Below are positions 24,678 through 32,889 of a stretch of 64,000 bases of DNA, piece after piece. The stretch lies in assembly GCF_000429045.1 (NCBI RefSeq), contig NZ_KE386842.1, positions 124,001-188,000 of the forward strand. The letters are read 5' to 3'. Position 1 is the first letter of the stretch. The number at the start of each line of letters is the position of its first letter. The notes beneath the pieces were generated by a model. It ran no database searches. It saw nothing but the letters and a program-made list of their open reading frames with translations, and was not told the origin of the DNA. The DNA is from Salinarimonas rosea DSM 21201 (GTDB lineage: Bacteria; Pseudomonadota; Alphaproteobacteria; Rhizobiales; Beijerinckiaceae). The position numbers were made by a program, and so were the translations under genes.

Positions 24678-26003
24678 ATGACCGACATCACGAAAACGGG
24701 TCTCGTCACGCGCCGCCGGGTTCTGCAGGGCGCGAGCGCGCTCGGCCTCGGCCTCGCGATGACCGGCGTCGCCGCACCGGCGCTGCGGGCGCAGGGCGGA
24801 CGTCCCATCCGCTTCCTGAACTGCGAGACCGGCCGCGACACCCTGGCCTTCTTCGATCGCATCAAGGCGGAATACGAGGCCCAGACCGGCGTCGAGGTCG
24901 TCGTCGACTCCGTCCCGCTCGGCGAGGCCTTCACGAAGATCACCAACGGCATCCGCAGCGGCACGCCCTACGACATCGCCAATGTCGGCTTCGTCGGCCA
25001 CGTGCTGCTGCTCGCGGACGAGGGTCACATCGTGCCGCTGAACGAGCTGACGGACCCCTACGAGTGGGGCAACAACATCCTCTTCCCGGTCGACGGGAAG
25101 GTCTACTGGTACCCGTTCGACTACAATCTCTCGGTGATCTACTACCGCAAGGATCTCTACGAGAAGCACGGGCTGACGGTGCCGGACACCTGGGACGGGT
25201 TCGTCGCCAATTGCGAGGCGACGGTCGACGGGCGCCAGAAGGGCTGCCTGTTCCCGATCGGCTCGAACGGCGCGACGAACTGGATGTCCTTCGCCTTCAT
25301 GTGGGCGGAAGGCGTCGAGCTGTTCGACGACGCCTGGAACGTCGTCCTCGACAACGAGACCATGAAGCCGAAGGCCGCCGCGTATCTCGACTTCATGGAG
25401 CGGCTGTACCCGACCATGCCGCCGGGCGCGATCCAGGCGGACTACGCCACCGTGCTCTCCAACATCGTCGGCGGCACGATCGCCCACGGACCCTATGCCG
25501 GGCGCGTGCTCGAAGCGGCGGAGCGCGACAATCCCGCCGTCGCCGAGCAGCTCGACATCATGCCGTACATGGACCAGAGCGGCCAGCGCAAGGCCGTCAG
25601 CCACGGCTACGACGGCTGGGTGGTGCTCAACACCGACAACACCGGCCGCGCGATGGACTTCATGCGCTGGCTCACGACCGACCGCCTGATCGACTTCCTG
25701 CACACCGCACCGGTGCATTTCCAGCCGACGCGGCTCGACATCTACGACAACGACCAGTGGCGCTCCAACCCGCTGATCAGCAAGTACAGCGGCCAGATCG
25801 AGACGATGCGGCGGATGGTGTCCGACGACTCGATGCTCGTGACGTCGATCGACACCCAGGGGCCGCACCCCGACACGCGCCCCGGCAAGGTGTTCGAGGC
25901 CTTCGTCATGCCGGAGATGCTGCAGGACAAGCTGATCCGCGGGCTGTCCTCCGCGGAGGCGGTCGATCGCGCCGCGGCACGCATGCGCGAGCTCGTCGGC
26001 TGA
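24678..26003 (+). CDS. Extracellular solute-binding protein (family 1), Tat-exported
   Basis: 441 residues. The N-terminus VTRRRVLQGASALGLGLAMT is a twin-arginine signal (R-R-x-V-L) with cleavage likely after APALRAQ. The mature protein is a family 1 carbohydrate-binding protein: DTLAFFDRIKAEYEAQTGVE, YWYPFDYNLSVIYYRKDLYE, TVPDTWDGFVANCEA. It captures the operon's substrate in the periplasm for the 26077/26934 permeases. AGGGGAGGAAACC precedes the ATG. A hairpin after the stop may set its level above that of the permeases. Confidence 0.9.
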   Translation: MTDITKTGLVTRRRVLQGASALGLGLAMTGVAAPALRAQGGRPIRFLNCETGRDTLAFFDRIKAEYEAQTGVEVVVDSVPLGEAFTKITNGIRSGTPYDIANVGFVGHVLLLADEGHIVPLNELTDPYEWGNNILFPVDGKVYWYPFDYNLSVIYYRKDLYEKHGLTVPDTWDGFVANCEATVDGRQKGCLFPIGSNGATNWMSFAFMWAEGVELFDDAWNVVLDNETMKPKAAAYLDFMERLYPTMPPGAIQADYATVLSNIVGGTIAHGPYAGRVLEAAERDNPAVAEQLDIMPYMDQSGQRKAVSHGYDGWVVLNTDNTGRAMDFMRWLTTDRLIDFLHTAPVHFQPTRLDIYDNDQWRSNPLISKYSGQIETMRRMVSDDSMLVTSIDTQGPHPDTRPGKVFEAFVMPEMLQDKLIRGLSSAEAVDRAAARMRELVG

Positions 26004-26022
26004 GCCGTCCCGCGACGATCAT

Positions 26023-26050
26023 CCCCGGGGGGCGACCGCGCTCCCCGGGG
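26023..26050 (+). promoter_or_regulatory. Intercistronic hairpin after the binding-protein gene
   Basis: CCCCGGGG at 26023-26030 and again at 26043-26050 can pair across 12 bases between the binding-protein and permease genes. Such hairpins stabilise upstream mRNA or attenuate read-through in malE-type operons; that role is inferred here. Confidence 0.45.
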
Positions 26051-26076
26051 CTTCCCACTCTTCGAGCAGGCTCGCC

Positions 26077-26937
26077 ATGACCCGATGGATGCTGCCGACC
26101 TTCCTGGCCGTGGGTGCGATCGCGACCCTCGTGCTGATCGTCGGCCCGGCGCTCTACGCCGTGTCGCTCAGCTTCTACCACATGACCTCGCTCACCTCGG
26201 AGCCGGTCTTCGTGGGGCTGGCGAAATACGCGGACGTGCTCTCCCGCGCGGAGTTCTGGAACGCGCTCGTCAACGGCATCGTCTACGCGGGCGTGTCGAT
26301 CGTGCTGCAGGTCGTGCTCGGGATCGGCTTCGCCCTCATTCTCCACCAGCCCTTCCGCGGCCGGGCGCTGGTGCGCGGCCTCGCCTTCCTGCCCTACCTC
26401 CTGCCGACGGTCATCGCCGTCCTGACCTTCAAGTGGATGGTGGACGGCTCGCTCGGCATCGTCACCATCCTGATGGACGATCTCGGCCTGCCCCCGATCT
26501 ACTGGTTCGAGACCGAGAGCGCGGCCATGTGGTCGGTGATCCTGATCTCGGTGTGGCTGTGGACGCCCTTCGTGACGACGACGTTCCTCGCCGCGCTGCA
26601 GACGGTGCCGTCCCAGCTCTACGAGGCCGCCCGGGTCGACGGGGCCGGACCCGTGCGCCGCTTCTTCCACGTCACCCTGCCGGTGCTGCGGCCGATCCTC
26701 ACGGTCATCATCCTCCTGCGCGGGGTGTGGATGTTCAACAAGTTCGACGTGATCTGGCTGACCACCGGCGGCGGGCCGATCGGCGCGACGGAGCACCTGC
26801 CGATCCTGTCCTACCGCACGGCCTTCGCGCTGTTCGACATCGGCGCCGGCGCGGCGATCGCCACGATCTCGTTCCTGTTCCTGTCCCTGGCCGTGTTCCT
26901 CTACTTCCGCGCCTTTCCGATGGAGGACGACGCATGA
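26077..26937 (+). CDS. ABC sugar transporter permease, MalF/UgpA type
   Basis: 286 residues with six membrane helices. The inner-membrane permease loop that docks the ATPase is seen as LYEAARVDGAGPVRRFFHVT near residue 185 (EAA...G motif). FLPYLLPTVIAVLTFKWM and VWLWTPFVTTTFLAALQTVP fit UgpA/MalF-type proteins, here without the long N-terminal MalF extension. It partners the permease encoded at 26934, whose ATG overlaps this stop (ATGA). Confidence 0.9.
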   Translation: MTRWMLPTFLAVGAIATLVLIVGPALYAVSLSFYHMTSLTSEPVFVGLAKYADVLSRAEFWNALVNGIVYAGVSIVLQVVLGIGFALILHQPFRGRALVRGLAFLPYLLPTVIAVLTFKWMVDGSLGIVTILMDDLGLPPIYWFETESAAMWSVILISVWLWTPFVTTTFLAALQTVPSQLYEAARVDGAGPVRRFFHVTLPVLRPILTVIILLRGVWMFNKFDVIWLTTGGGPIGATEHLPILSYRTAFALFDIGAGAAIATISFLFLSLAVFLYFRAFPMEDDA

Positions 26938-27779
26938 CGACCGGCTCGACCGGGCGACGCAGCCCCTTCGCCAGCGCCGCGATCTACCTCGCGGCCGCCG
27001 CGATCGCGCTCTACAGCGCCTTCCCGATCTACTGGATGATCTCCTCCTCGCTGCGCCCGACGCAGGAGATGCTGACGGCACCGTCGCTGGTCCCGTCGCG
27101 GCTGACGCTGCAATACTACTACAGCCTCCTGGCCCAGACGGACTACCCGCAGCAATTCCTCAACAGTCTCGTCGTCGCGCTGGCGACGGTGGCGATCACG
27201 ATGGTGCTGTCGGTCATGATCGCCTACGGCGTGACGCGCCAGCGCATCCGCGGCAAGAAGGCCATCGTGGCGGGCATGCTCTACGCCTACATGTTCCCGC
27301 CGCTGCTGCTGGCTATCCCGCTCTACACGATGTTCGCGCTGGTCGGGCTCAACGACACGCTCCTCTCCCTCGTGATCTCCCACCTGACCATGACCATGCC
27401 GCTCGGCGTCTGGTTCCTGTGGGGCTTCTTCAAGGCGATGCCCTTCGAGCTCGAGGAGGCGGCGATGGTCGACGGCTGCACCAGGCTCGGCGCCTTCCTG
27501 CGCGTCGTGCTGCCGCTGTCGGTGCCCGGGCTCGTCACCGTCGCCATCTTCGCGTTCCTGCTGTCCTGGACCGACTACACCTTCGCCCTCGTTATGATCG
27601 GCTCGGACGCGAACAAGACCGTTCCGCTCGGCCTCGCCTCGATGATCGGCGCGTTCGACCTGCGCTGGGGCGACATCATGGCGGGCTCGACGCTGATCGC
27701 GCTGCCGCTGTTCGCGGCCTTCGTGATGCTGTCCCGCTACTTCGTGCAGGGCCTCACCGCCGGCGCCGTCAAGGGATGA
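26934..27779 (+). CDS. ABC sugar transporter permease, MalG/UgpE type
   Basis: 281 residues and six helices. FPIYWMISSSLRPTQEML at the end of helix 1 is the MalG/UgpE signature, and FELEEAAMVDGCTRLGAFLR carries the EAA ATPase-docking motif. The start overlaps the stop of the previous permease. The gene is followed after 4 bases by the GldA-like dehydrogenase, keeping transport and catabolism in one transcript. Confidence 0.9.
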   Translation: MTTGSTGRRSPFASAAIYLAAAAIALYSAFPIYWMISSSLRPTQEMLTAPSLVPSRLTLQYYYSLLAQTDYPQQFLNSLVVALATVAITMVLSVMIAYGVTRQRIRGKKAIVAGMLYAYMFPPLLLAIPLYTMFALVGLNDTLLSLVISHLTMTMPLGVWFLWGFFKAMPFELEEAAMVDGCTRLGAFLRVVLPLSVPGLVTVAIFAFLLSWTDYTFALVMIGSDANKTVPLGLASMIGAFDLRWGDIMAGSTLIALPLFAAFVMLSRYFVQGLTAGAVKG

Positions 27780-27783
27780 CCCC

Positions 27784-28842
27784 ATGAGCTACAGGATCTT
27801 CGGCGCGCCGCAGCGCTACGTGCAGGGACCGGGCGCGGCGGCGGAGCTCGGCGCCGAGGTGGCGCGCCTGGGCGGCGGCCCGGTCGCCGTGGTGATCGAT
27901 CCCGTCGCCCGCGATCTGCTCGCGGAGACGATCGCGCGGGTCCTGCCGGGCGCGGCCCTGCTGCCGTTCGGCGGCGAGTGCACCGCAGCCGAGATCGACG
28001 CCCGGGCGGCCGATGTCGGCGACGCGCAGATCATCCTCGGGATCGGCGGCGGAAAGGCCATCGACACGGCGAAGGGCGCGGCGATCCTCACCGGACGGCC
28101 GGTCGGGATCGTGCCGACCATCGCCTCGAACGACAGCCCGACGAGCCATATCGCGGTGGTCTACACGCCCGATCACGCGGTGGCGGGCGTGCGCCACATG
28201 GCCACGAACCCGGCCTTCGTCGTCGTCGACACCGCCGTCGTCGCCGGCGCGCCGCGGCGTTTCCTCGCCGCCGGGATCGGGGACGCGATGTCGAAGCCGT
28301 TCGAGCTCGCGGGCGCGCTCGCGGGCGGCGGGCGCAACTTCTTCGGCGGCACGCCGACGGAGCTGACCCGTGCGATCGTGGGGCGCGCGCACGACATCCT
28401 GCGCACCGACGGCGAGGCGGCCATGGCGGCATCCGCCGGCGATCCCGCCTTCGAGCGCGTCGTCGAGGCCGCGATCCTCCTGAGCGGCCTCGCCTTCGAG
28501 AGCGGCGGGCTGTCGATCGCCCATTCGATGGTGCGCGGCTTCTCGGCCGACCCGCGCCTGGCGACGCTGCTCCACGGCGAGATGGTCGCGCTCGGGACGC
28601 TCGTCCAGCTCGCCGCGGGGCAGGGGACGCGCGACGAGATCCTCGACCTCGCCGGCTTCTTCCGGCGGATCGGGCTGCCGACCTCGCTCGCCGCCTTCGG
28701 CCTCGTCGACGAAGCCGATCTCCTGAAGATCGCCGAGATCTCGCTGACGGCGCCCTACGCCTCGAATTACGAGCGCTCCCTCTCGGCCGCCGACCTCGTG
28801 CGGGCGATGCGGGCGCTGGACGACGAGGCCCTCCTGCCATGA
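27784..28842 (+). CDS. Iron-containing alcohol dehydrogenase, glycerol dehydrogenase (GldA)-like
   Basis: 352 residues. IILGIGGGKAIDTAKGAAIL is the NAD-binding GGGK motif of group III alcohol dehydrogenases, and VGIVPTIASNDSPTSHIAVV is the GldA-type substrate/phosphate loop. Metal ligands are visible as Asp in AAGIGDAMSKPFE, His in GLSIAHSMVRG and His in ATLLHGEMVALG. It should oxidise a polyol such as glycerol or a related compound with NAD+. The stop overlaps the ATG of the SDR. Confidence 0.9.
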   Translation: MSYRIFGAPQRYVQGPGAAAELGAEVARLGGGPVAVVIDPVARDLLAETIARVLPGAALLPFGGECTAAEIDARAADVGDAQIILGIGGGKAIDTAKGAAILTGRPVGIVPTIASNDSPTSHIAVVYTPDHAVAGVRHMATNPAFVVVDTAVVAGAPRRFLAAGIGDAMSKPFELAGALAGGGRNFFGGTPTELTRAIVGRAHDILRTDGEAAMAASAGDPAFERVVEAAILLSGLAFESGGLSIAHSMVRGFSADPRLATLLHGEMVALGTLVQLAAGQGTRDEILDLAGFFRRIGLPTSLAAFGLVDEADLLKIAEISLTAPYASNYERSLSAADLVRAMRALDDEALLP

Positions 28843-29567
28843 CCCGCGACGACCCCGCAGGGAGCACGGGCGCGCGCCCGCGCACGGCGATCGTGACGGG
28901 CGGCGGTACCGGGATCGGGCGCGCGGTCGCCGAGCACCTCGCGTCGGCCGGGTGGACGGTGATCGCCGCGGGCCTGGAACGGGACGATGCCTTGGATCCC
29001 ACGGTCGAGTTCGTGACCTGCGACGTGACGGACGCCACGGCGCGTGCGGCGGTGCTCGCACGGGTCTCTGCGCTCGACGCCCTCGTCAACGCCGCCGGCG
29101 TCATCCGCTTCGAGGCGGAGTGGGAGAGCGCCGCCTTCGACGCGGTGATGGCGGTCAATGTCGGCGGGAGCTTCGCCATGGCCACGGACGCCCTGCCCGC
29201 CCTCGAGCGGGCCGGCGGGTCCGTGGTCAACATCGCCTCGATGTGGAGCTGGTTCGGCAACGCGGCCGCCCCGGCCTACGGGACGAGCAAGGGAGCGGTG
29301 GCCGCGATGACCCGCTCGCTCGCCGTCGCCTGGGGCGGGCGCGGGGTGCGGGTCAACGCGGTCGCTCCCGGCTGGGTCGACACCCGCATTTCGGCGCGGG
29401 CGAAGGCGGACCCGATCCGCGGGCCGCGAATCCAGGCGCGCATCCCGCTCGGCCGCTGGGCCGAGCCGATCGAGATCGCCCGCGTGATCGGCTTCCTGCT
29501 CTCGCCGGACGCCTCCTACGTTCATGGCGCGATCGTCCCCGTGGACGGCGGCTATCTCGCCGCCTGA
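28839..29567 (+). CDS. SDR-family oxidoreductase
   Basis: 242 residues of a classical short-chain dehydrogenase. The parts are TAIVTGGGTGIGRAVAEHLA (cofactor motif), CDVTDATAR, LVNAAGVI, VVNIASMWSWFGN with the Ser, PAYGTSKGAVAAMTRSLAVA with an intact Tyr-x3-Lys, and VNAVAPGWVDTRI. AGLERDD at the end of strand 2 favours NAD(H), which would suit a catabolic polyol dehydrogenase. It is the last gene of the LacI-controlled operon and begins inside the previous stop. Confidence 0.92.
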   Translation: MTRDDPAGSTGARPRTAIVTGGGTGIGRAVAEHLASAGWTVIAAGLERDDALDPTVEFVTCDVTDATARAAVLARVSALDALVNAAGVIRFEAEWESAAFDAVMAVNVGGSFAMATDALPALERAGGSVVNIASMWSWFGNAAAPAYGTSKGAVAAMTRSLAVAWGGRGVRVNAVAPGWVDTRISARAKADPIRGPRIQARIPLGRWAEPIEIARVIGFLLSPDASYVHGAIVPVDGGYLAA

Positions 29568-29765
29568 GGGACCCGCCCCCCCGCGACGCGACGATGCGCC
29601 GGCTACCGGCGGCGGCGCCGATGCGGCGTGCCGTCGCGGTCCCCGCCGCCAGTCCCGCTGCCGGCCGACGGGCTCTCGCATCGAGGCGGTCGCCCAGTCC
29701 GCGATGGGTCGCGCTTGACGTGCGGGCCGCGGGCGGGACAATGCCCCCCGCGAAGAGGAGCCCCG

Positions 29766-30542
29766 ATGCCGCAAGCCACGCCCCGCCCCCCGCGCGCGCC
29801 GCGCGTCGGCCTGTTCGTCACCTGCCTCGTCGACCTGATGCGCCCCTCCGTCGGCTTCGCCGCGGTGAAGCTGCTCGAGGATGCGGGCTGCGTCGTCGAG
29901 GTGCCCGCGCAGACCTGCTGCGGCCAGCCGGCCTTCAACTCGGGCGACCGCGCCACCGCCCGCGCCCTCGCGGAGCAGACCATCCGGGAGTTCTCGCGCT
30001 TCGACTTCGTGGTCGCGCCCTCGGGCTCCTGCGCCGGGCAGATCAAGGCGCACTACCCCGAGCTGTTCTCCGACGACCCGAACTGGGCTCCCAAGGCGCA
30101 TGCGCTCGCGGCGAAGACGCACGAGCTCGTCTCCTTCCTCACCGACGTGCTCGGCGTCACCCGCGTCGAGGCCTCCTTCGACGGGGCGGTGACCTACCAC
30201 GACAGCTGCGCGGGCCTGCGCGAGCTCGGCGTCAAGGCGCAGCCGCGCAAGCTGCTGGCGAGCGTCGACGGGCTCGAGCTCGTCGAGATGGCGGACACCG
30301 ACGTCTGCTGCGGCTTCGGCGGCACCTTCGCCGTGAAGTACGGCGAGATCTCCTCCGCGATCGTCGAGCAGAAGACGAAGAACATCGTCGCGTCCGGCGC
30401 GCCGACGCTGCTCGCCGGCGACCTCGGCTGCCTGATGAACATGGCCGGCAGGCTGCAGCGGGAGGGACGAAACGTGAAGGTGCGCCACGTCGCCGAGGTG
30501 CTCGCCGGCATGACCGACGAGCCGGCGATCGGCGAGGCCTGA
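29766..30542 (+). CDS. (Fe-S)-binding CCG-domain protein, LutA/YkgE-like
   Basis: 258 residues with two cysteine-rich CCG domains. The first reads VGLFVTCLVDLMRPSVGFAA ... PAQTCCGQPAFNSGD, the second YHDSCAGLRELGV ... DTDVCCGFGGTFAVKYGEIS. This is the LutA (YkgE) subunit of L-lactate oxidation complexes. LutB and LutC, its usual partners, do not follow; the next gene is convergent and belongs to pilus assembly. The ATG follows AAGAGGAGCC. The gap from the SDR stop is 198 bases, so it may have its own promoter. Confidence 0.87.
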   Translation: MPQATPRPPRAPRVGLFVTCLVDLMRPSVGFAAVKLLEDAGCVVEVPAQTCCGQPAFNSGDRATARALAEQTIREFSRFDFVVAPSGSCAGQIKAHYPELFSDDPNWAPKAHALAAKTHELVSFLTDVLGVTRVEASFDGAVTYHDSCAGLRELGVKAQPRKLLASVDGLELVEMADTDVCCGFGGTFAVKYGEISSAIVEQKTKNIVASGAPTLLAGDLGCLMNMAGRLQREGRNVKVRHVAEVLAGMTDEPAIGEA

Positions 30543-30567
30543 GCGCGCGCGATCTCCCGCCGCCGCT

Positions 30568-31257
30568 TCAGCGCACCTGCGTGGCGAAGCCCGCGCGCTG
30601 GGTGGCCTGGCCGCCGACCGCGCCGAAATAGCCGTCCGAATCGCCGAGCCTGAGCGAGGGCTGGCAGTCGGGCGTGCAGGAATAGCTCTCGCGGTCGAGC
30701 CCGCGCTGCACGACGACGACCGAATCCTCGAGCGGCGCCTGGACGCTCACCATGCTCTCGGCGAGCAGGAGGCCCTGCGCGTCGAGCGCGATCAGGTTCG
30801 TGGCGCCGTAGGCCTTGCCGGTGACGACGAGGATGCCGTTGCGCTGCACCGTCACGTCCGCGATGAAGGGATTGCCGACGATCACGGTCTGGGTCCGCTC
30901 CGGGAGGCGGATGACCTTGGCGTGATCGAGGAAGACCGTGAGCGTCTCGCGCGGCCCGCCGGCGGGAGCGGGTGCATCGGCCTGCGGAGCGCCGGCAGGC
31001 GGCGTCGCGGCGGGCGTGCGGGGCTCGTCGATGGGACGCGTGATGGCGACGATGCGCGGCGCCACGATGCCGGGGGCGACGCCCGGCGGCACGCCCGGCG
31101 CATCCGGGCGCTCGACCCGCGGGCGATCCGGATCGTCGCTCACGACGGCGTCCTCGTCCTCCTGCGCGCGGACGTCCGGCACGAGAAACAGGCCGAGGCC
31201 GACGGCGATCGTGGCCGCGAGTGCCGGGGCGATGGCGCGGACGGGGCGGATGCGCAT
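30568..31257 (-). CDS. Pilus-assembly N-terminal-domain protein (CpaC-like N domain only)
   Basis: 229 residues. It has a signal peptide (AIAPALAATIAVGLGLFLVP) and a Pro-rich linker of about 60 residues. A single N0-like domain follows: IRLPERTQTVIVGNPFIADV and ATNLIALDAQG. The same domain occurs in the CpaC secretin of this window (VIVELPADAREVFVANPAVA, ATSVFAFDAEG). There is no secretin barrel. The C-terminal part has two Cys (YSCTPDCQPSL), perhaps a disulfide. It is divergent from the flp pilin genes and probably assists the Flp secretin; the role is inferred. Confidence 0.83.
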   Translation of the reverse strand: MRIRPVRAIAPALAATIAVGLGLFLVPDVRAQEDEDAVVSDDPDRPRVERPDAPGVPPGVAPGIVAPRIVAITRPIDEPRTPAATPPAGAPQADAPAPAGGPRETLTVFLDHAKVIRLPERTQTVIVGNPFIADVTVQRNGILVVTGKAYGATNLIALDAQGLLLAESMVSVQAPLEDSVVVVQRGLDRESYSCTPDCQPSLRLGDSDGYFGAVGGQATQRAGFATQVR

Positions 31258-31717
31258 GATCCAGGTCTCTTCCTGCGACGCCGGTCGGGAACCGGCGGAT
31301 GAAGGCTAGCACGGCCGCAAGGACAGCCGAAAATGGTGAACAATCGCCTAATCCGGCCGGAACGACTTGTGGCGAAGCCGTGCTGTTCCTCGCGCCGGGC
31401 ATGCCGCTACGCCACCGCGCCTCGACGCGCCCCGCTTCGCGACAGAATAGGCGGCAGGAATACACTGGTGTGAACGCCTATTCACCAATTTCTACTACCA
31501 CAATCTCACAGCGGCACAAATTTTTAGGCCGATGACGCAAAACAGGGCGGATCAGAAAAGATTAACCATCGGAAAGACACTGGCGGTATCTTTGGGAATG
31601 CTTCACCGGCTTAACCGGCTGGCAAGAGGTGGCGCGTAGGGTGCCCTCATCGCCGCTCGGTTCCAGAAGCGAGAAAGCCGGGGCGCGCGTCGAAGCACAG
31701 TCGTACAGGAGCACACC
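31258..31717 (+). promoter_or_regulatory. AT-richer regulatory region upstream of flp, with CtrA-like half-sites
   Basis: 460 bases without a supported gene, and the least GC-rich part of the window (31320-31570). TTAACCAT at 31562-31569 is a canonical CtrA half-site, and TTAACC recurs at 31611-31616. TATCTT at 31587-31592 could serve as -10, placing the CtrA-like site over the -35 as at Caulobacter pilA. The pilin ATG is about 150 bases further on, leaving a long leader. Confidence 0.5.
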
Positions 31718-31909
31718 ATGACCAACCTCTTCAAGCGCTTCGTCAAGGACGAGTCCGGCGCCACCGCGATCGAGTACGCCCTCATCGCCGCCGTGATGGC
31801 GGTCCTGCTGCTCGCCGTGTTCAACCTCATCGAGACCCCGATGAACGACGCGTTCCAGACGATCGCCGACCAGCTGAACGCCGCCGGCAGCGCGGACACG
31901 ATCGACTGA
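31718..31909 (+). CDS. flp1: Flp-family type IVb pilin
   Basis: 63 residues. The prepilin motif ESGATAIEYALIAAVMAVLL has the invariant Gly at the cleavage site, Glu at mature +5 followed by Tyr, and then the hydrophobic helix. The leader of about 15 residues, with KRF/K, is typical of Flp. It is processed by the CpaA peptidase (32256) and polymerised by the Tad machinery encoded downstream. GGAG lies 8 bases ahead of the ATG. It is one of two adjacent pilin genes. Confidence 0.95.
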   Translation: MTNLFKRFVKDESGATAIEYALIAAVMAVLLLAVFNLIETPMNDAFQTIADQLNAAGSADTID

Positions 31910-31958
31910 TCGTCCCCCGGCTTCGGCGCGGCGCAGTCCGCGCGGGGCCGCATCGCCT

Positions 31959-32008
31959 CGGCCGAGCGTTCGGCCGCTTCGTACCGCGGCCGAGCCGTTC
32001 CTCGGCCG
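31959..32008 (+). promoter_or_regulatory. Two hairpins between the pilin genes
   Basis: CGGCCGA/TCGGCCG (31959-31965 and 31970-31976, 4-base loop) and CGGCCGAG/CTCGGCCG (31987-31994 and 32001-32008, 6-base loop). The arms are near-copies, so alternative pairings between the two hairpins are possible. They lie before the second pilin's start at 32030. Confidence 0.6.
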
Positions 32009-32029
32009 GCTCACCAGGGAGCCCGCGCC

Positions 32030-32239
32030 ATGCCGTCATCGTCGAAGATCGGCGCGCGCGCGGGCTTCCTCGCGGACGAACGCGGGGCGACCGCCATCGA
32101 GTACGCGCTGATCGCCGCGGTGATGGCCATGATCCTGCTCGCGACGTTCTCCCTCCTCGAGGACCCGATGAACGTCGCGTTCCAGCTCATCGCCGACACC
32201 TTCGAGGATTCGGCGCAAGACATGATGCTCATCGAGTAG
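32030..32239 (+). CDS. flp2: Flp-family type IVb pilin, second copy
   Basis: 69 residues. DERGATAIEYALIAAVMAMI repeats the Flp processing site and helix of the first pilin almost exactly, while the N-terminal leader is longer and the C-terminus is acidic (EDSAQDMMLIE). The tail lacks the Asn/Ala-rich end of copy 1. It may be a minor or alternative pilin. CAGGGAG precedes the ATG. It is 16 bases upstream of cpaA. Confidence 0.93.
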   Translation: MPSSSKIGARAGFLADERGATAIEYALIAAVMAMILLATFSLLEDPMNVAFQLIADTFEDSAQDMMLIE

Positions 32240-32255
32240 CGAGAGGCCTCCTCCC

Positions 32256-32771
32256 GTGTCGCAACAGATCGCCCTCGCCCTCCTCGCCGGCTTCGTCGGC
32301 CTCCTCGGCGTCGCCGCGCTCTGCGACGCGCGCACGATGCGCATCCCCAACCGCATCAGCCTGCTGCTGGTCGCGGCCTTCCTGCCCTTCGCCCCGCTCG
32401 CGGGGCTGGAGCTCGCACAGATCGGGCTTCACCTGGGAGTGGGCCTCGCGGTCCTCGCCGGCACCTTCGCGCTGTTCGCGCTCGGCCTGATCGGCGGAGG
32501 CGACGCGAAGCTGATCGCCGCCGCCGCCGTGTGGTTCGGCGCATCCGACGTGGGCGGATTCCTCTTCGCGACCGCGATGGCGGGCGGCGTCCTCACGCTG
32601 GCGATCGTCGCCCTGCGGGCGGTCCCGGTCCCCGCGGCGGTGGACGGGTGGCCCTGGCTCGCTCGTTTGCGCAGCAAGGACGTCGGCGTCCCCTACGGCA
32701 TCGCCATCGCCGCCGGCGCCTTCGTCGCGCTGCCGCAGAGCGCAGCCTGGCGCCTCGCGATCGGCGCCTGA
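32256..32771 (+). CDS. cpaA: Prepilin peptidase CpaA/TadV (A24 family)
   Basis: 171 residues from a GTG. This is a short inner-membrane aspartic peptidase with about five helices. The two catalytic Asp are in LCDARTMRIPNRIS (near 25) and LIGGGDAKLIAAAA (GxGD-x-K, near 80). It lacks the N-methyltransferase domain of PilD, as usual for TadV/CpaA. It cleaves the leader of the two Flp pilins just upstream. GAGGCCTCC lies ahead of the start. Confidence 0.92.
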   Translation: MSQQIALALLAGFVGLLGVAALCDARTMRIPNRISLLLVAAFLPFAPLAGLELAQIGLHLGVGLAVLAGTFALFALGLIGGGDAKLIAAAAVWFGASDVGGFLFATAMAGGVLTLAIVALRAVPVPAAVDGWPWLARLRSKDVGVPYGIAIAAGAFVALPQSAAWRLAIGA

Positions 32772-32816
32772 TCGGGAGCCGTCGACGCCGCGACGCGGAG
32801 CCTTCGAAAAGGTCCC

Positions 32817-32824
32817 TTAACCAT
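32817..32824 (+). promoter_or_regulatory. CtrA-like half-site upstream of cpaB
   Basis: TTAACCAT, identical to the copy upstream of flp1, lies 66 bases ahead of the cpaB ATG in an AT-richer gap (32810-32835). TTGACG at 32828-32833 overlaps the same region and could serve as -35. It suggests a second entry point for transcription of cpaB onwards. Confidence 0.45.
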
Positions 32825-32889
32825 AATTTGACGATTCGCTGGTGACATCCGACGCACGAGACCCTCCGTAGCGTTCGGGACGTCGAACC

